From Salinibaculum sp. SYNS191 (lineage in GTDB: Archaea; Halobacteriota; Halobacteria; Halobacteriales; Haloarculaceae): a stretch of DNA of 64,000 nt. A program made the position numbers and the translations under genes. Under the pieces are notes generated by a model that saw only the letters and a list, made by a program, of their open reading frames with translations, searched no databases and had not been told where the DNA came from. The stretch lies in contig NZ_CP147838.1 in NCBI RefSeq assembly GCF_037338445.1, positions 620,001 to 684,000 of the forward strand, written 5' to 3'. This document shows positions 8,114 to 15,944 of this stretch, piece by piece (within the stretch, counting starts at the first letter, position 1; each line of letters starts with the position of its first letter).

Positions 8114-8920
8114 ATGAACAGTCTCGAAGGCGTCGACACGGGGGACCTGCACGACTGGCTGGACCACGTCGAGGGGAAGGAGTCGGCCCGGTGGCTGATG
8201 CTGGCGATCGCGCACAAGCAGGGCGTCGAGATAGACGACCTGGCCGACTGGTACGACATGGAGGCGGGGGACATCCGCGAGTGGTTCGGCGAACTGGCGA
8301 CCGGACCGCTGGTGACGGCGATTGCGGAGAAAGAGGGGGTAGACATCGACGCACTCGCCGACCAGTACGGCCTGTCCGCGGAGACGATTCGGGACTGGTT
8401 CACGGAACTGGAGTCCGAACCGGCCGAGGAGGCCATCGACGTCATCGCACGGTACAACCAGCAGCGGAACGTGCCGGTCTTCCGCCAGACCGAGTCGCAG
8501 GTCTACTACCTCGACTACGGCGTCCTGGCCGCGGAGGGGTGGTCCGTGACCGACAACGACCTCTTCGAGAAGGCCTCGAAGGCGGACCTCGACCCCGACC
8601 AGTACGGGCGCATCGTCGTCAAGCCCGGCGAGACGATTCTGGAGGCCGCCGAGAACCGCGGGTTCGAGTGGCCCTACGCCTGCCGGGCCGGTGCGTGTGC
8701 CAACTGCGCGGTGCTGGTCAAGGAGGGCGACATCGCGATGCCCGGCAACAACGTCCTCAGCGACGAGCAGGTCAACGTGATGAACGCACGGCTGACCTGC
8801 GTCGGCGTCCCGGTCACCGAGGAGGTCAAACTCATCAAGGACGTCCAGCAACTCGAACAGTTCAGCGACCTCCGCCTGCCGTCGCCGCTCGGTGAATCGG
8901 GCGGGGCGGCGCGCCTTTAG
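8114..8920 (+). CDS. 2Fe-2S ferredoxin with N-terminal helical repeat domain
   Basis: A 268-residue protein, about twice the length of classical haloarchaeal ferredoxins. The C-terminal half (about 125-260) is a plant-type 2Fe-2S ferredoxin with cluster ligands Cys190, Cys195, Cys198 (CRAGACANC) and Cys229 (ARLTCVG). The halophile-type insertion DNDLFEKASKADLDPDQYG is before the core. The N-terminal half holds two similar segments at about 38-65 and 75-102 (GVEIDDLADWYDMEAGDIREW and GVDIDALADQYGLSAETIRDW) that look like helix-turn-helix motifs. The electron-transfer role is secure; the N-terminal part could mediate DNA or protein binding. It is divergent from gltB, a possible ferredoxin-using enzyme. 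Confidence 0.93.
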   Translation: MNSLEGVDTGDLHDWLDHVEGKESARWLMLAIAHKQGVEIDDLADWYDMEAGDIREWFGELATGPLVTAIAEKEGVDIDALADQYGLSAETIRDWFTELESEPAEEAIDVIARYNQQRNVPVFRQTESQVYYLDYGVLAAEGWSVTDNDLFEKASKADLDPDQYGRIVVKPGETILEAAENRGFEWPYACRAGACANCAVLVKEGDIAMPGNNVLSDEQVNVMNARLTCVGVPVTEEVKLIKDVQQLEQFSDLRLPSPLGESGGAARL

Positions 8921-8930
8921 AAAGAGAATC

Positions 8931-8950
8931 GCGCGAGCGGAGTGAGCGCG
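8931..8950. repeat. GC-rich GCGCGAGCGG..GAGCGCG element
   Basis: The 20-nt sequence GCGCGAGCGGAGTGAGCGCG sits between the convergent ferredoxin and proS genes. Sequences of this kind recur between haloarchaeal genes. A related arrangement (GCGCGAGCGG, then GAGCGCG) occurs inside the insertion in the radical SAM gene at 61043-61069. Confidence 0.45.
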
Positions 8951-8956
8951 GTCCGG

Positions 8957-10414
8957 TCAGTAGCTCTTCGCGAAGTAGGCCGTCTCCTCGGCCTCGTCGC
9001 CGCAGATTGCGCACTCGTCGTGAATCGGCTCCTCGTCGCGGTCCAGGGGCACCATCACGATTTCCGCGGCGATGGCCTCCTTGATGGGGTCCTCACAGTC
9101 CTCGTCGCCACACCAGCCACACTTGACGTAGCCGCCGTGCTGGCCGATGGTCCCGAGAATCTCCTCGCGGCTCTCGGCCTCCCGAATCTCGCCCTCCAGC
9201 GTCTCCTCGGCGCTGGCGTAGAGTTTCGCGTAGACGGTGTCGAGGTGCTCCCGAGCCGTCTCGGCGATGCCCGCGCGGTCGGCCGTCTCGCTCTCGCCGT
9301 CGGGACGGTGGACCAGCGTGACCTCCCCGTCCTCGACCTCGTGGGGGCCGATTTCGATGCGCAGCGGGACGCCCTTGAGTTCCCACTCGTTGTACTTGAA
9401 GCCGGGATTGCGGTTCTCCCGGTCGTCGAGGTGGACCCGCACGCCCGCCGCGTCCAGGTCCTCGGCGACCTCCTCGGCGTACCCGACGACCTCCTCCTTG
9501 TTCTCCTCCTGCCAGATGGGGACGATGACGACCTGCTTGGGCGCGAGCGCGGGCGGCAGCACGAGTCCCTGGTCGTCGGAGTGGGTCATGATGAGCGCGC
9601 CCATCGCCCGCCAGGACAGGCCCCAGGACGTGGTGTGGGCCACCTGCTCGTCCTCGTTCTCGTCGACGTAGGTGATGTCAAAGGCCTCCGCGAAGGAGGT
9701 GCCCAGGTAGTGCGAGGTGGCGGCCTGGACGGACTTGCCGTCGGGCATCAGCGTCTCGACGGTGGTCGTCGTGTGCGCACCGGGGAACTTGTCGTGGGGC
9801 GGCTTCCGGCCCTTCAGCGGGGGCATCGCCATGACCTCCTCGTAGAGCCGGGCGTACTGGTCGAGCCGCGTCATCGTCTCCTCGAAGGCGTCTTCCTCGT
9901 CGTGGTGGGCGGTGTGACCCTCCTGCCAGAGGAACTCCTTGGTGCGGAAGAACGGCTTGGTCTCGGTGGCCTCCCAGCGGACGACAGAGCACCACTGGTT
10001 CAGGCGCAGCGGGAGGTCACGGTGCGAGCGCGTCCACTGGGCCATGAAGGGCGCGATGATGGACTCGCTAGTCGGTCGGACGGCCAGGCGCTCTTCGAGT
10101 TCCTCGTAGCCGCCGTGGGTGACCCAGGCGACCTCGGGGTCGAACCCTTCGACGATGTCCTTCTCGCGTTCCAGGAAGCTCTCGGGGATGAACAGCGGGA
10201 AGTAGGCGTTCTGGACGCCGGTGTCCTTGAACCAGCCGTCGAGGTGGTTCTGGATGCGCTCCCAGATGGCGTACCCGCGGGGGCGGGTGACGATGAACCC
10301 GCCCATGGGGGCGTAGTCGGCGAGGCCGGCCTTCTGGACGAGTTCGGCGTACCACTCGCCCGTCGCGTGCTCCTTGGACTCGGTGATGCCGAGTTCCTGC
10401 TCGCTGTCGCTCAT
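8957..10414 (-). CDS. proS: Prolyl-tRNA synthetase, archaeal/eukaryotic type
   Basis: This class II synthetase charges tRNA(Pro). The 485-residue protein starts MSDSEQELGITESKEHATGE. Class II core segments include GFIVTRPRGYAIWERIQ (motif 1 region), PTSESIIAPFMAQW, VVRWEATETKPFFRTKEFLWQEGHTAH (motif 2) and an anticodon-binding domain. The C-terminal region has a zinc-type CGWCGDEDC..CAICG set, and the chain ends in Tyr (AYFAKSY), a hallmark of the eukaryote-like ProRS. A TATA element 26 nt upstream supports the ATG at 10414 over a second Met two codons earlier. Confidence 0.97.
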   Translation of the reverse strand: MSDSEQELGITESKEHATGEWYAELVQKAGLADYAPMGGFIVTRPRGYAIWERIQNHLDGWFKDTGVQNAYFPLFIPESFLEREKDIVEGFDPEVAWVTHGGYEELEERLAVRPTSESIIAPFMAQWTRSHRDLPLRLNQWCSVVRWEATETKPFFRTKEFLWQEGHTAHHDEEDAFEETMTRLDQYARLYEEVMAMPPLKGRKPPHDKFPGAHTTTTVETLMPDGKSVQAATSHYLGTSFAEAFDITYVDENEDEQVAHTTSWGLSWRAMGALIMTHSDDQGLVLPPALAPKQVVIVPIWQEENKEEVVGYAEEVAEDLDAAGVRVHLDDRENRNPGFKYNEWELKGVPLRIEIGPHEVEDGEVTLVHRPDGESETADRAGIAETAREHLDTVYAKLYASAEETLEGEIREAESREEILGTIGQHGGYVKCGWCGDEDCEDPIKEAIAAEIVMVPLDRDEEPIHDECAICGDEAEETAYFAKSY

Positions 10415-10434
10415 ACACACACGTGACCGACGCC

Positions 10435-10445
10435 GAGTATAAACG
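10435..10445 (-). promoter_or_regulatory. TATA element of proS
   Basis: Minus-strand CGTTTATACTC lies about 26 nt before the proS ATG, which points to a leaderless transcript. Confidence 0.5.
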
Positions 10446-10488
10446 CGCTGTCTTTCCGCCGAGCGGGCACGTCAGCGACGGCGGTGGC

Positions 10489-10971
10489 TCACTCGACCGC
10501 GAACGGACTGTCCCCCTCCGTCCAGTCCCAGCCCGGCAACCGGGTCTGGACCCCCGCAGCCAGCGCCGCGTCGAGGTCGTCCGCACCGGCCGCCGCGTCC
10601 GCGTCGCCGTGGGTGTGGACGTCTGCGTAGTGGAAGGTGGCCTCCCCGAGCAACCGGAGCGGTTGCTGGCCGGCGAGCATCGCCGCGAGTTCGCGGCCGA
10701 GGAGTTCGTCGACGACGAAGCCCGGGTAGTCACCCTCGACGTCGAGCGACCGCAGGAGCGCGACCAGCGCCGCCACGTTGACCGCGAGGTCGCCGTCGGC
10801 GAACACCTCGTCGACGGCCGCGACGTACTGCGCGCCGGTTATCGGGTCCACCTCGGTGTCGAAGGCCTCGCCGAGGTCGGCGCGGACGCCGTTGACGAGC
10901 GGGACCACCACGTCCTCGCGGTCCCGGACCCACTCCCACTGGTCGCGGACGGTCGCCGGTGTGAGTTGCAT
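10489..10971 (-). CDS. Conserved haloarchaeal protein of unknown function
   Basis: A 160-residue acidic, mostly helical protein that I cannot assign to a named family. Visible stretches include TPATVRDQWEWVRDREDVVV at the N-terminus, a hydrophobic helix NVAALVALLRSL in the middle, and GWDWTEGDSPFAVE at the C-terminus. There are no Cys residues, signal peptide or membrane helices. The ATG at 10971 was chosen because the in-frame extension upstream lacks the acidic character of the rest. It is downstream of the fttA leader on the opposite strand and upstream of proS on the same strand. Confidence 0.75.
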   Translation of the reverse strand: MQLTPATVRDQWEWVRDREDVVVPLVNGVRADLGEAFDTEVDPITGAQYVAAVDEVFADGDLAVNVAALVALLRSLDVEGDYPGFVVDELLGRELAAMLAGQQPLRLLGEATFHYADVHTHGDADAAAGADDLDAALAAGVQTRLPGWDWTEGDSPFAVE

Positions 10972-11285
10972 ACCGCTTCTGGGACCCGTGGCGGCTTGAT
11001 TCTTGGTGCCGGCGAGCCAGCCCGCAGACCGGGCGAAGGACAGTCCCGGAACTGGCGAGCAGCGGTGGGATGACACGTTTGCGAAGGCTTTTATAATCGC
11101 CGTGGTCTACGATGGATTAGAGGTCGGTTTTCCGGGCGCTACCTGTTGTCCGGAGTTACGCCCCGAACTCGGGGTCGTTCAACACTAACAATGACTTATC
11201 CGACTGTAGACTGCGAACCTGGTCAGGTGCCGCACCAGCAGGGTGCGCGCCGACCGAGACGGCAGACGATTCACATTCTTCAGCT
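10972..11285. other. 314-bp region with the fttA promoter and long structured leader
   Basis: CTTTTATAAT at 11088-11097 predicts a start near 11120 and so a leader of about 165 nt, unusual among the mostly leaderless genes here. The leader holds a perfect CCCCG-AACT-CGGGG hairpin at 11161-11174. At 11218-11240 there are several mutually exclusive pairings (CCTG/CAGG, CTGGT/ACCAG, GGTG/CACC). A 32-codon frame overlaps the fttA start. Nothing else is seen. Confidence 0.55.
11088..11097 (+). promoter_or_regulatory. TATA element of fttA
   Basis: CTTTTATAAT is the only strong TATA match in the region. It is about 190 nt from the fttA ATG, so the transcript should carry a long 5' leader. Confidence 0.55.
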
Positions 11286-11289
11286 ATGA
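11191..11289 (+). CDS. Possible upstream ORF (32 aa) overlapping the fttA start
   Basis: From ATG 11191 the leader reads MTYPTVDCEPGQVPHQ and ends in a basic tract and IHILQL. Its TGA overlaps the fttA ATG (ATGA), the arrangement of translationally coupled genes. Composition is basic, unlike typical halophile proteins, and there is no sequence match, so it may be fortuitous. If translated it could act as a regulatory leader peptide. Confidence 0.25.
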   Translation: MTYPTVDCEPGQVPHQQGARRPRRQTIHILQL

Positions 11290-13211
11290 GTACGGTAGAC
11301 AAGCGGTTAGAGGAGATGAGAGAAAAGATTACGAACGAGGTCCCCAGCGACATCACCATCACGGAGGTGACCTACGAGGGGCCGGAGCTTGTTGTCTACA
11401 CGCGCAACCCCAAGCGGTTCGCCCAGAACGGCGACCTCATCCGGCAACTCGCCTCGCAACTGCGCAAGCGCATCACCGTCCGCCCGGACCCCTCCGTCCT
11501 GGCGCGGCCGGACGATGCGCGCGACGACATCATGCGGGTCATCCCCGAGGAGGCGGGCGTGACGGACCTGGACTTCCACCCCGACACCGGCGAAGTCGTC
11601 ATCGAGGCCCAGAAGCCCGGCATGGTCATCGGCCGCCACGGCTCGACACTCCGGGAAATTACCCAGGAGGTCGGCTGGACGCCGGAGGTCGTCCGCACCC
11701 CGCCGATCGAGTCAGCGACGGTCAAGAACGTCCGCAACTTCCTGAAACAGGAGCGCGACGAGCGCCGGGACATCCTCGAACGCATCGGCCGGCAGATACA
11801 CCGCGAGGAGATGTCCGACGACGAGTACGTCCGCATCTCGACGCTCGGCTGTTGCCGGGAGGTCGGGCGGGCGGCCTTCATCCTCTCGACGCCCGAGACG
11901 CGCATCCTCATCGACTGCGGCGACAAGCCGGGCGCCGAGGACGAGGTCCCCTACCTCCAGGTGCCCGAAGCGCTGGGGGCGGGCGCGAGCAACCTCGACG
12001 CCGTCGTGTTGACCCACGCCCACCTCGACCACTCCGCGCTGATTCCGCTGCTGTACAAGTACGGCTACGACGGCCCCATCTACACGACGGAGCCGACGCG
12101 TGACCTGATGGGACTGCTCCAGCTGGACTACCTCGACGTGGCCGCGAAGGAAGGGCGCGCCCCGCCGTACGACTCCGAGATGGTCCGCGAGGCGATCAAG
12201 CACACCATCCCGCTGGAGTACGGCGACGTGACCGACATCGCGCCGGACATCAAACTCACCATGCACAACGCGGGCCACATCCTCGGCTCGGCGGTCACCC
12301 ACTTCCACATCGGCGACGGGCTCTACAACGTCGCCTTCTCCGGAGACATCCACTACGAGGACACCCGCCTGTTCAACGGCGCGGTCAACGACTTCCCGCG
12401 CGTCGAGACGCTCGTGCTGGAGTCGACCTACGGCGGTCGCAACGACTACCAGACCGACCAGGAAGACTCCGAGCGAAAGCTCAAACACGTCATCAACAAC
12501 ACCCTCGACCGCGGCGGGAAGGTGCTCGTGCCCGCCTTCGCAGTCGGCCGGTCCCAGGAGATAATGCTCGTCCTGGAGGAGGCGATGCGCAACGGCGAGA
12601 TTCCCGAGGTGCCGGTCCACCTCGACGGGATGATATGGGAGGCGACGGCCATCCACTCGACGTATCCCGAGTACCTCCGCGACGAGGTCCGTGACCGCAT
12701 CTTCCACGAGGACGAGAACCCCTTCCTGGCCGACCAGTTCAACCACATCGACGGCGGCGAGGAGGAGCGCCAGGACGTCGCCGACGGCGGCCCCTGCATC
12801 ATCCTCTCGACGTCAGGGATGATGGAGGGCGGCCCCATCCTCTCGTGGCTCGAACACATCGGCGGCGAACCCGACTCGACGCTGACCTTCGTCGGCTACC
12901 AGGCCCAGGGGACGCTCGGTCGCCGCATCCAGAACGGCTGGGACGAGATTCCCATCGGCAACGGCAACGGCCGCGGCCGCGGCGACACCCTGAAGCTGAA
13001 GATGGACGTCGAAGTCGTCGACGGCTTCTCCGGCCACGCCGACCGGCAGGGCCTGGAGAATTTCGTCCGGACGATGAACCCCCGCCCCGAGAAGGTCCTC
13101 TGTGTCCACGGCGACGAGTCATCCACGCAGGACCTCTCCTCCGCGCTCTACCACGAGTTCAACATGCGGACCTTCGCGCCGAAGAACCTCGAAACGTTCC
13201 GCTTCGTCTAG
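11286..13211 (+). CDS. fttA: aCPSF1/FttA beta-CASP ribonuclease, transcription termination factor
   Basis: This 641-residue protein is the archaeal homologue of eukaryotic CPSF73. The family cuts RNA 3' ends and terminates transcription at the polymerase. The N-terminal part (about 1-170) has the two archaeal KH-type domains, with the signature VIGRHGSTLREITQEVGW near residues 115-135. The metallo-beta-lactamase core follows with THAHLDH (HxHxDH at 244-249), then the beta-CASP domain with VLESTYGGR, LVPAFAVGRSQEIMLVLEE and STSGMMEGGP. The C-terminal metal site is in DGFSGHADRQGL. Length and order match the family exactly. The start is ATG 11286; the long leader upstream is unusual for this genome. 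Confidence 0.97.
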   Translation: MSTVDKRLEEMREKITNEVPSDITITEVTYEGPELVVYTRNPKRFAQNGDLIRQLASQLRKRITVRPDPSVLARPDDARDDIMRVIPEEAGVTDLDFHPDTGEVVIEAQKPGMVIGRHGSTLREITQEVGWTPEVVRTPPIESATVKNVRNFLKQERDERRDILERIGRQIHREEMSDDEYVRISTLGCCREVGRAAFILSTPETRILIDCGDKPGAEDEVPYLQVPEALGAGASNLDAVVLTHAHLDHSALIPLLYKYGYDGPIYTTEPTRDLMGLLQLDYLDVAAKEGRAPPYDSEMVREAIKHTIPLEYGDVTDIAPDIKLTMHNAGHILGSAVTHFHIGDGLYNVAFSGDIHYEDTRLFNGAVNDFPRVETLVLESTYGGRNDYQTDQEDSERKLKHVINNTLDRGGKVLVPAFAVGRSQEIMLVLEEAMRNGEIPEVPVHLDGMIWEATAIHSTYPEYLRDEVRDRIFHEDENPFLADQFNHIDGGEEERQDVADGGPCIILSTSGMMEGGPILSWLEHIGGEPDSTLTFVGYQAQGTLGRRIQNGWDEIPIGNGNGRGRGDTLKLKMDVEVVDGFSGHADRQGLENFVRTMNPRPEKVLCVHGDESSTQDLSSALYHEFNMRTFAPKNLETFRFV

Positions 13212-13252
13212 CTACCACACCCGGTAGCGACTTCCACCCCCCGGACGGGACC

Positions 13253-13260
13253 CTATATCT
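13253..13260 (+). promoter_or_regulatory. TATA element of the NmrA-like gene
   Basis: CTATATCT is centred 27 nt before the ATG at 13284, supporting that start. Confidence 0.5.
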
Positions 13261-13283
13261 CCGTGGCGAGCGTATAGTTGCGT

Positions 13284-14180
13284 ATGAACGCGTCCCCAGA
13301 GCCGACAGTCCTTGTTACCGGCGCGACCGGAACCGTCGGCGAGTTCGTCGTCGAGGAGTTGGGCCAGCGGGAGTGCACCGTCCGGGCGCTGAGCCGTGAC
13401 CCGCCGGCCGACGACGAGCACGCCGTGGCGTTCGACTTCACGAAACCGGAGACGTGGGGCCGGGCGTTCGAGGGTGGAGACACCCTGTTCGTGGTCAGGC
13501 CACCCGACATCACCCGGGTCGGAAGCACCGTCAACTCCGCTATCGACGCGGCCATCCGCAGCGGCGTCCACCACGTCGTCGTCCTGTCGGTGCTGGGCGC
13601 GGAGCGGAACCCGCTGTTGCCCCACCGGCGCATCGAGCGCCACGTCGCCGACGCCGACTGCACCTACACCTTCCTCCGCGCGTCGTTCTTCATGCAGAAC
13701 TTCGACGAGGTCCACGCCGCGGACATCCGGGAGCGCGACGAACTGTTCGTCCCCGCGGGAGACGGCACGACGAGTTTCGTCGACGCCCGCGACGTGGCCG
13801 CGGTGGCCGCCGAGGCGCTGACCGAGCACGGCCACGTCAACCGTGCCTACGACCTGACCGGGCCGGAAGCGCTGGACTACCACGAGGTCGCGGCCGTCTT
13901 CTCCGACGTCCTCGGCCGCGATATCTCCTACCGGCAGCCGGGTGCGCTGGCCTTCGGCCGCCGGAAACTCGACGCGGGCGAGCAGCCGGGGTTCGTCCTC
14001 GTGATGCTGGGCATCTACACCACCGCCCGGCTCGGCCTGGCCGGCCGGGTCAGCGACGACGTGTCCTGGATACTCGGCCGGGACCCGCGACCGCTCGCCG
14101 AGTACGTCGCGGACTACCGGGCGGCGTTCACGCCAGCGACCGGGGAACCGGCGACGGAGGTGGCGCATGTCCAGCACTGA
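13284..14180 (+). CDS. NmrA/SDR-type NAD(P)-binding oxidoreductase
   Basis: A 298-residue atypical short-chain dehydrogenase. The Rossmann motif VLVTGATGTVGEFVVEEL is at the N-terminus. DFTKPETWGRAFEG and VVVLSVLGAERNPLLPHRRIE follow the NmrA/QOR2 pattern, and RASFFMQNF marks the family's substrate region. The classical Tyr-x3-Lys pair is replaced by a different arrangement, as in this subfamily, so it may be a redox sensor or a quinone/NADPH oxidoreductase. It overlaps the next gene by 14 nt, so the two are probably cotranscribed. Confidence 0.88.
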   Translation: MNASPEPTVLVTGATGTVGEFVVEELGQRECTVRALSRDPPADDEHAVAFDFTKPETWGRAFEGGDTLFVVRPPDITRVGSTVNSAIDAAIRSGVHHVVVLSVLGAERNPLLPHRRIERHVADADCTYTFLRASFFMQNFDEVHAADIRERDELFVPAGDGTTSFVDARDVAAVAAEALTEHGHVNRAYDLTGPEALDYHEVAAVFSDVLGRDISYRQPGALAFGRRKLDAGEQPGFVLVMLGIYTTARLGLAGRVSDDVSWILGRDPRPLAEYVADYRAAFTPATGEPATEVAHVQH

Positions 14181-14598
14181 CGGGCTGACGCTGACGCTTC
14201 GCGGCGGCGCTGCGGCGCTGCTCGCCGTCGTCGTCAACTCCGTCCTGGTGGCGGCGGCACAGGCCACCGGCATCGCCCCCGACCTGCGGGCGCTGTCGTA
14301 CCCGCCGGTCGTCTTCCTGACCGTCGTGGGCGTCGCCGGCGCGACGGTCGTCTACTGGCTGCTCGCCCGTCGCGGCGGGGCCGTCGACCGGACCTTCGTG
14401 CGAGTCGCCGTGGTGGTGCTCGTCCTCTCGTTCGTCCCCGACGTCGCCCTGCTGTTCGCCGACGAGACGGCGACGGTGCCGGGCGTCCTCGTGTTGATGG
14501 TGATGCACGTCGTGGCCGCCGCCGCGAGCATCCGCCTCCTGACCCAGGGCGGACTCTCGGCAGAGGACCCGACCGGCCCGACGGCCGGAGACCTCTGA
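14167..14598 (+). CDS. Four-helix membrane protein, DUF6069-like
   Basis: A 143-residue hydrophobic protein with four predicted membrane segments at about 12-32, 44-64, 76-96 and 104-122. The segment order and the VNSVLVAAAQATG opening recall DUF6069 proteins; I rely on pattern memory, so the family name is tentative. No catalytic residues are evident. Translation starts inside the preceding NmrA-like gene, and the Ala/Gly-rich acidic tail (DPTGPTAGDL) is probably cytoplasmic. A role linked to the oxidoreductase is an inference from the overlap only. Confidence 0.8.
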   Translation: MSSTDGLTLTLRGGAAALLAVVVNSVLVAAAQATGIAPDLRALSYPPVVFLTVVGVAGATVVYWLLARRGGAVDRTFVRVAVVVLVLSFVPDVALLFADETATVPGVLVLMVMHVVAAAASIRLLTQGGLSAEDPTGPTAGDL

Positions 14599-14673
14599 AA
14601 GGGGGACTCCCCGCGAGGCGACACCGGTCGATAGCCAGCAGAAGTTGCGGTTTGGCTCGAAACACTGAAGTTC

Positions 14674-14705
14674 GTCGGACGGATGTCTGACGTGGTAATA
14701 AATAT
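14674..14705 (+). promoter_or_regulatory. Promoter and imperfect palindrome of the ParA-kinase cassette
   Basis: TAATAAATAT at 14696-14705 lies 25-30 nt before the ParA ATG, the leaderless spacing. Just upstream, GTCGGAC (14674-14680) and GTCTGAC (14685-14691) form an inverted repeat with one mismatch around GGAT. This covers the position expected for the TFB-recognition element and could be an operator, possibly autoregulatory as in plasmid partition operons. Confidence 0.5.
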
Positions 14706-14729
14706 CTGTTCGTAGTTTGTTTGGTTTGT

Positions 14730-15524
14730 ATGCCAGAACCAGCTAAACTGGCAGTCAGCAACCAGAAGGGTGGTGTGGGCAAGACTGCCGTCGCCATCAA
14801 TGTGGCTGGCGCACTCAATCAGCGGGGGCACGACGTTCTCTTTGTCGACCTGGACCCGCAGGGGAACGCGACGGAGAACCTGGGTATGCGGTCGGTCTAC
14901 GACAAGGACCCCCCGTCGCTGTTCGACGTGCTGAGCGACCCGAACCAGCGCGACCGCATCTCCGAACTCGTGCTCGAACACCAGGAGATGGACCTCTTGC
15001 CCTCGAACATCGACATGACTGCCGTCGAACCGGAGCTGACGCTCTCGCGTCGCTCCGGCCAACAGCTGGCTCTCACCCTCGAATACGTCGAGGACGACTA
15101 CGACTACGTCATCATCGACTGCCCACCCTTCCTCGGTAACCTCATGGACAACGCCCTCTACGCCGCCCAGAACACCCTCATCCCGGCGCTCGCGGAGACG
15201 ACGAGCAAGCGGGCCTTCGAACTCCTCTTCGACCACATCGACGCCCTCAACAAGGACTACGGCATCCAGATACGGGAGTGTGGCGTCGTCGTCAACCGCA
15301 TCGACGTCCGGAAGCGACAGGCCCAGGAGATGATAACCTGGATAGAGGACGCCTTCGACGACACGCCAGTCTGGAAGGTCCGCGAGCGGGCGTCGCTCCA
15401 GCGCGCACTCACGAACGGCGCGTCCCTGTTCGTCGAGGAACCCGACTCCGACCAGATACCCGTCTTCGAGGACATCGGGAAGAACCTCGACAGGCAGTTC
15501 CTCCGCCGGGAGGCCAAGCCATGA
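14730..15524 (+). CDS. ParA/Soj-type partition ATPase
   Basis: A 264-residue deviant-Walker ATPase. The N-terminus carries SNQKGGVGKTAVAINVAGAL (Walker A with the signature Lys), then VDLDPQGNATENLG and VIIDCPPFLGNLMDNAL (Walker B region). The length fits small ParA proteins of haloarchaeal replicons and lacks the N-terminal HTH of type Ia ParA. Such ATPases position DNA, chemosensory clusters or other cargo on the nucleoid. The stop overlaps the next start (ATGA), so the pair is translationally coupled. On a chromosome-like background next to a sensor kinase, the cargo is not obvious. Confidence 0.93.
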   Translation: MPEPAKLAVSNQKGGVGKTAVAINVAGALNQRGHDVLFVDLDPQGNATENLGMRSVYDKDPPSLFDVLSDPNQRDRISELVLEHQEMDLLPSNIDMTAVEPELTLSRRSGQQLALTLEYVEDDYDYVIIDCPPFLGNLMDNALYAAQNTLIPALAETTSKRAFELLFDHIDALNKDYGIQIRECGVVVNRIDVRKRQAQEMITWIEDAFDDTPVWKVRERASLQRALTNGASLFVEEPDSDQIPVFEDIGKNLDRQFLRREAKP

Positions 15525-15928
15525 CGGACAACCGCTCCGAACGACTCCGACAGCGGCGCAAGCAGTCGACCGAGCGCATCGAACGCGAGCAGACGCGCGA
15601 GGCGGAGTTTGAGGCGGCGGCGTCTGCCCAGCCGTCCAACCCGCCCGAACCGTCGCAAACAGACGGCGGCGCCGAGGCCGACGACGGAGGCCACGAGACG
15701 GTGTCGGTCAAGGAGGAGCAGATAGGGACGTACATGTACCTCCCGGAGTCCCAGACGAAGGAACTGCGGCGGCTGTACAACGTGTTGAAGGCGGAGTACG
15801 AGTTCGAGTTCGAGGAGGAGTTCGAGAAGAACAGGCACTTCTATCCGCTGGTCGTCCAGCACGGGCTGGACCGACTCGAAGGGATGGACGCCGCCGAGAT
15901 ACGAACCCACCTGGAAGACGTGGTGTAA
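15521..15928 (+). CDS. ParA partner protein, haloarchaeal partition-cassette type
   Basis: A 135-residue protein in two parts. The first 65 residues are basic then low-complexity (RLRQRRKQSTERIEREQ, then a Pro/Gln/Asp-rich linker). The last 70 form a conserved-looking domain starting HETVSVKEEQIGTYMYLPES and rich in Glu and aromatic residues (EFEFEEEFEKNRHFYPLVV), ending in a helix GMDAAEIRTHLEDVV. Similar proteins occur beside ParA genes on haloarchaeal plasmids, so a centromere- or cargo-adaptor role is likely but inferred. It overlaps parA by 4 nt and is followed 16 nt later by the kinase gene. Confidence 0.85.
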   Translation: MTDNRSERLRQRRKQSTERIEREQTREAEFEAAASAQPSNPPEPSQTDGGAEADDGGHETVSVKEEQIGTYMYLPESQTKELRRLYNVLKAEYEFEFEEEFEKNRHFYPLVVQHGLDRLEGMDAAEIRTHLEDVV

Positions 15929-15944
15929 CCCCGGAGGGACGACC

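Noticed and set aside
11213..11245. Resemblance to the SRP RNA helix 8 core (GGTCAGG ... AGCAG)
   Set aside because: The tetraloop and matching stem residues of SRP RNA are missing, and the space between the promoter and fttA is far shorter than an archaeal 7S RNA of about 300 nt.
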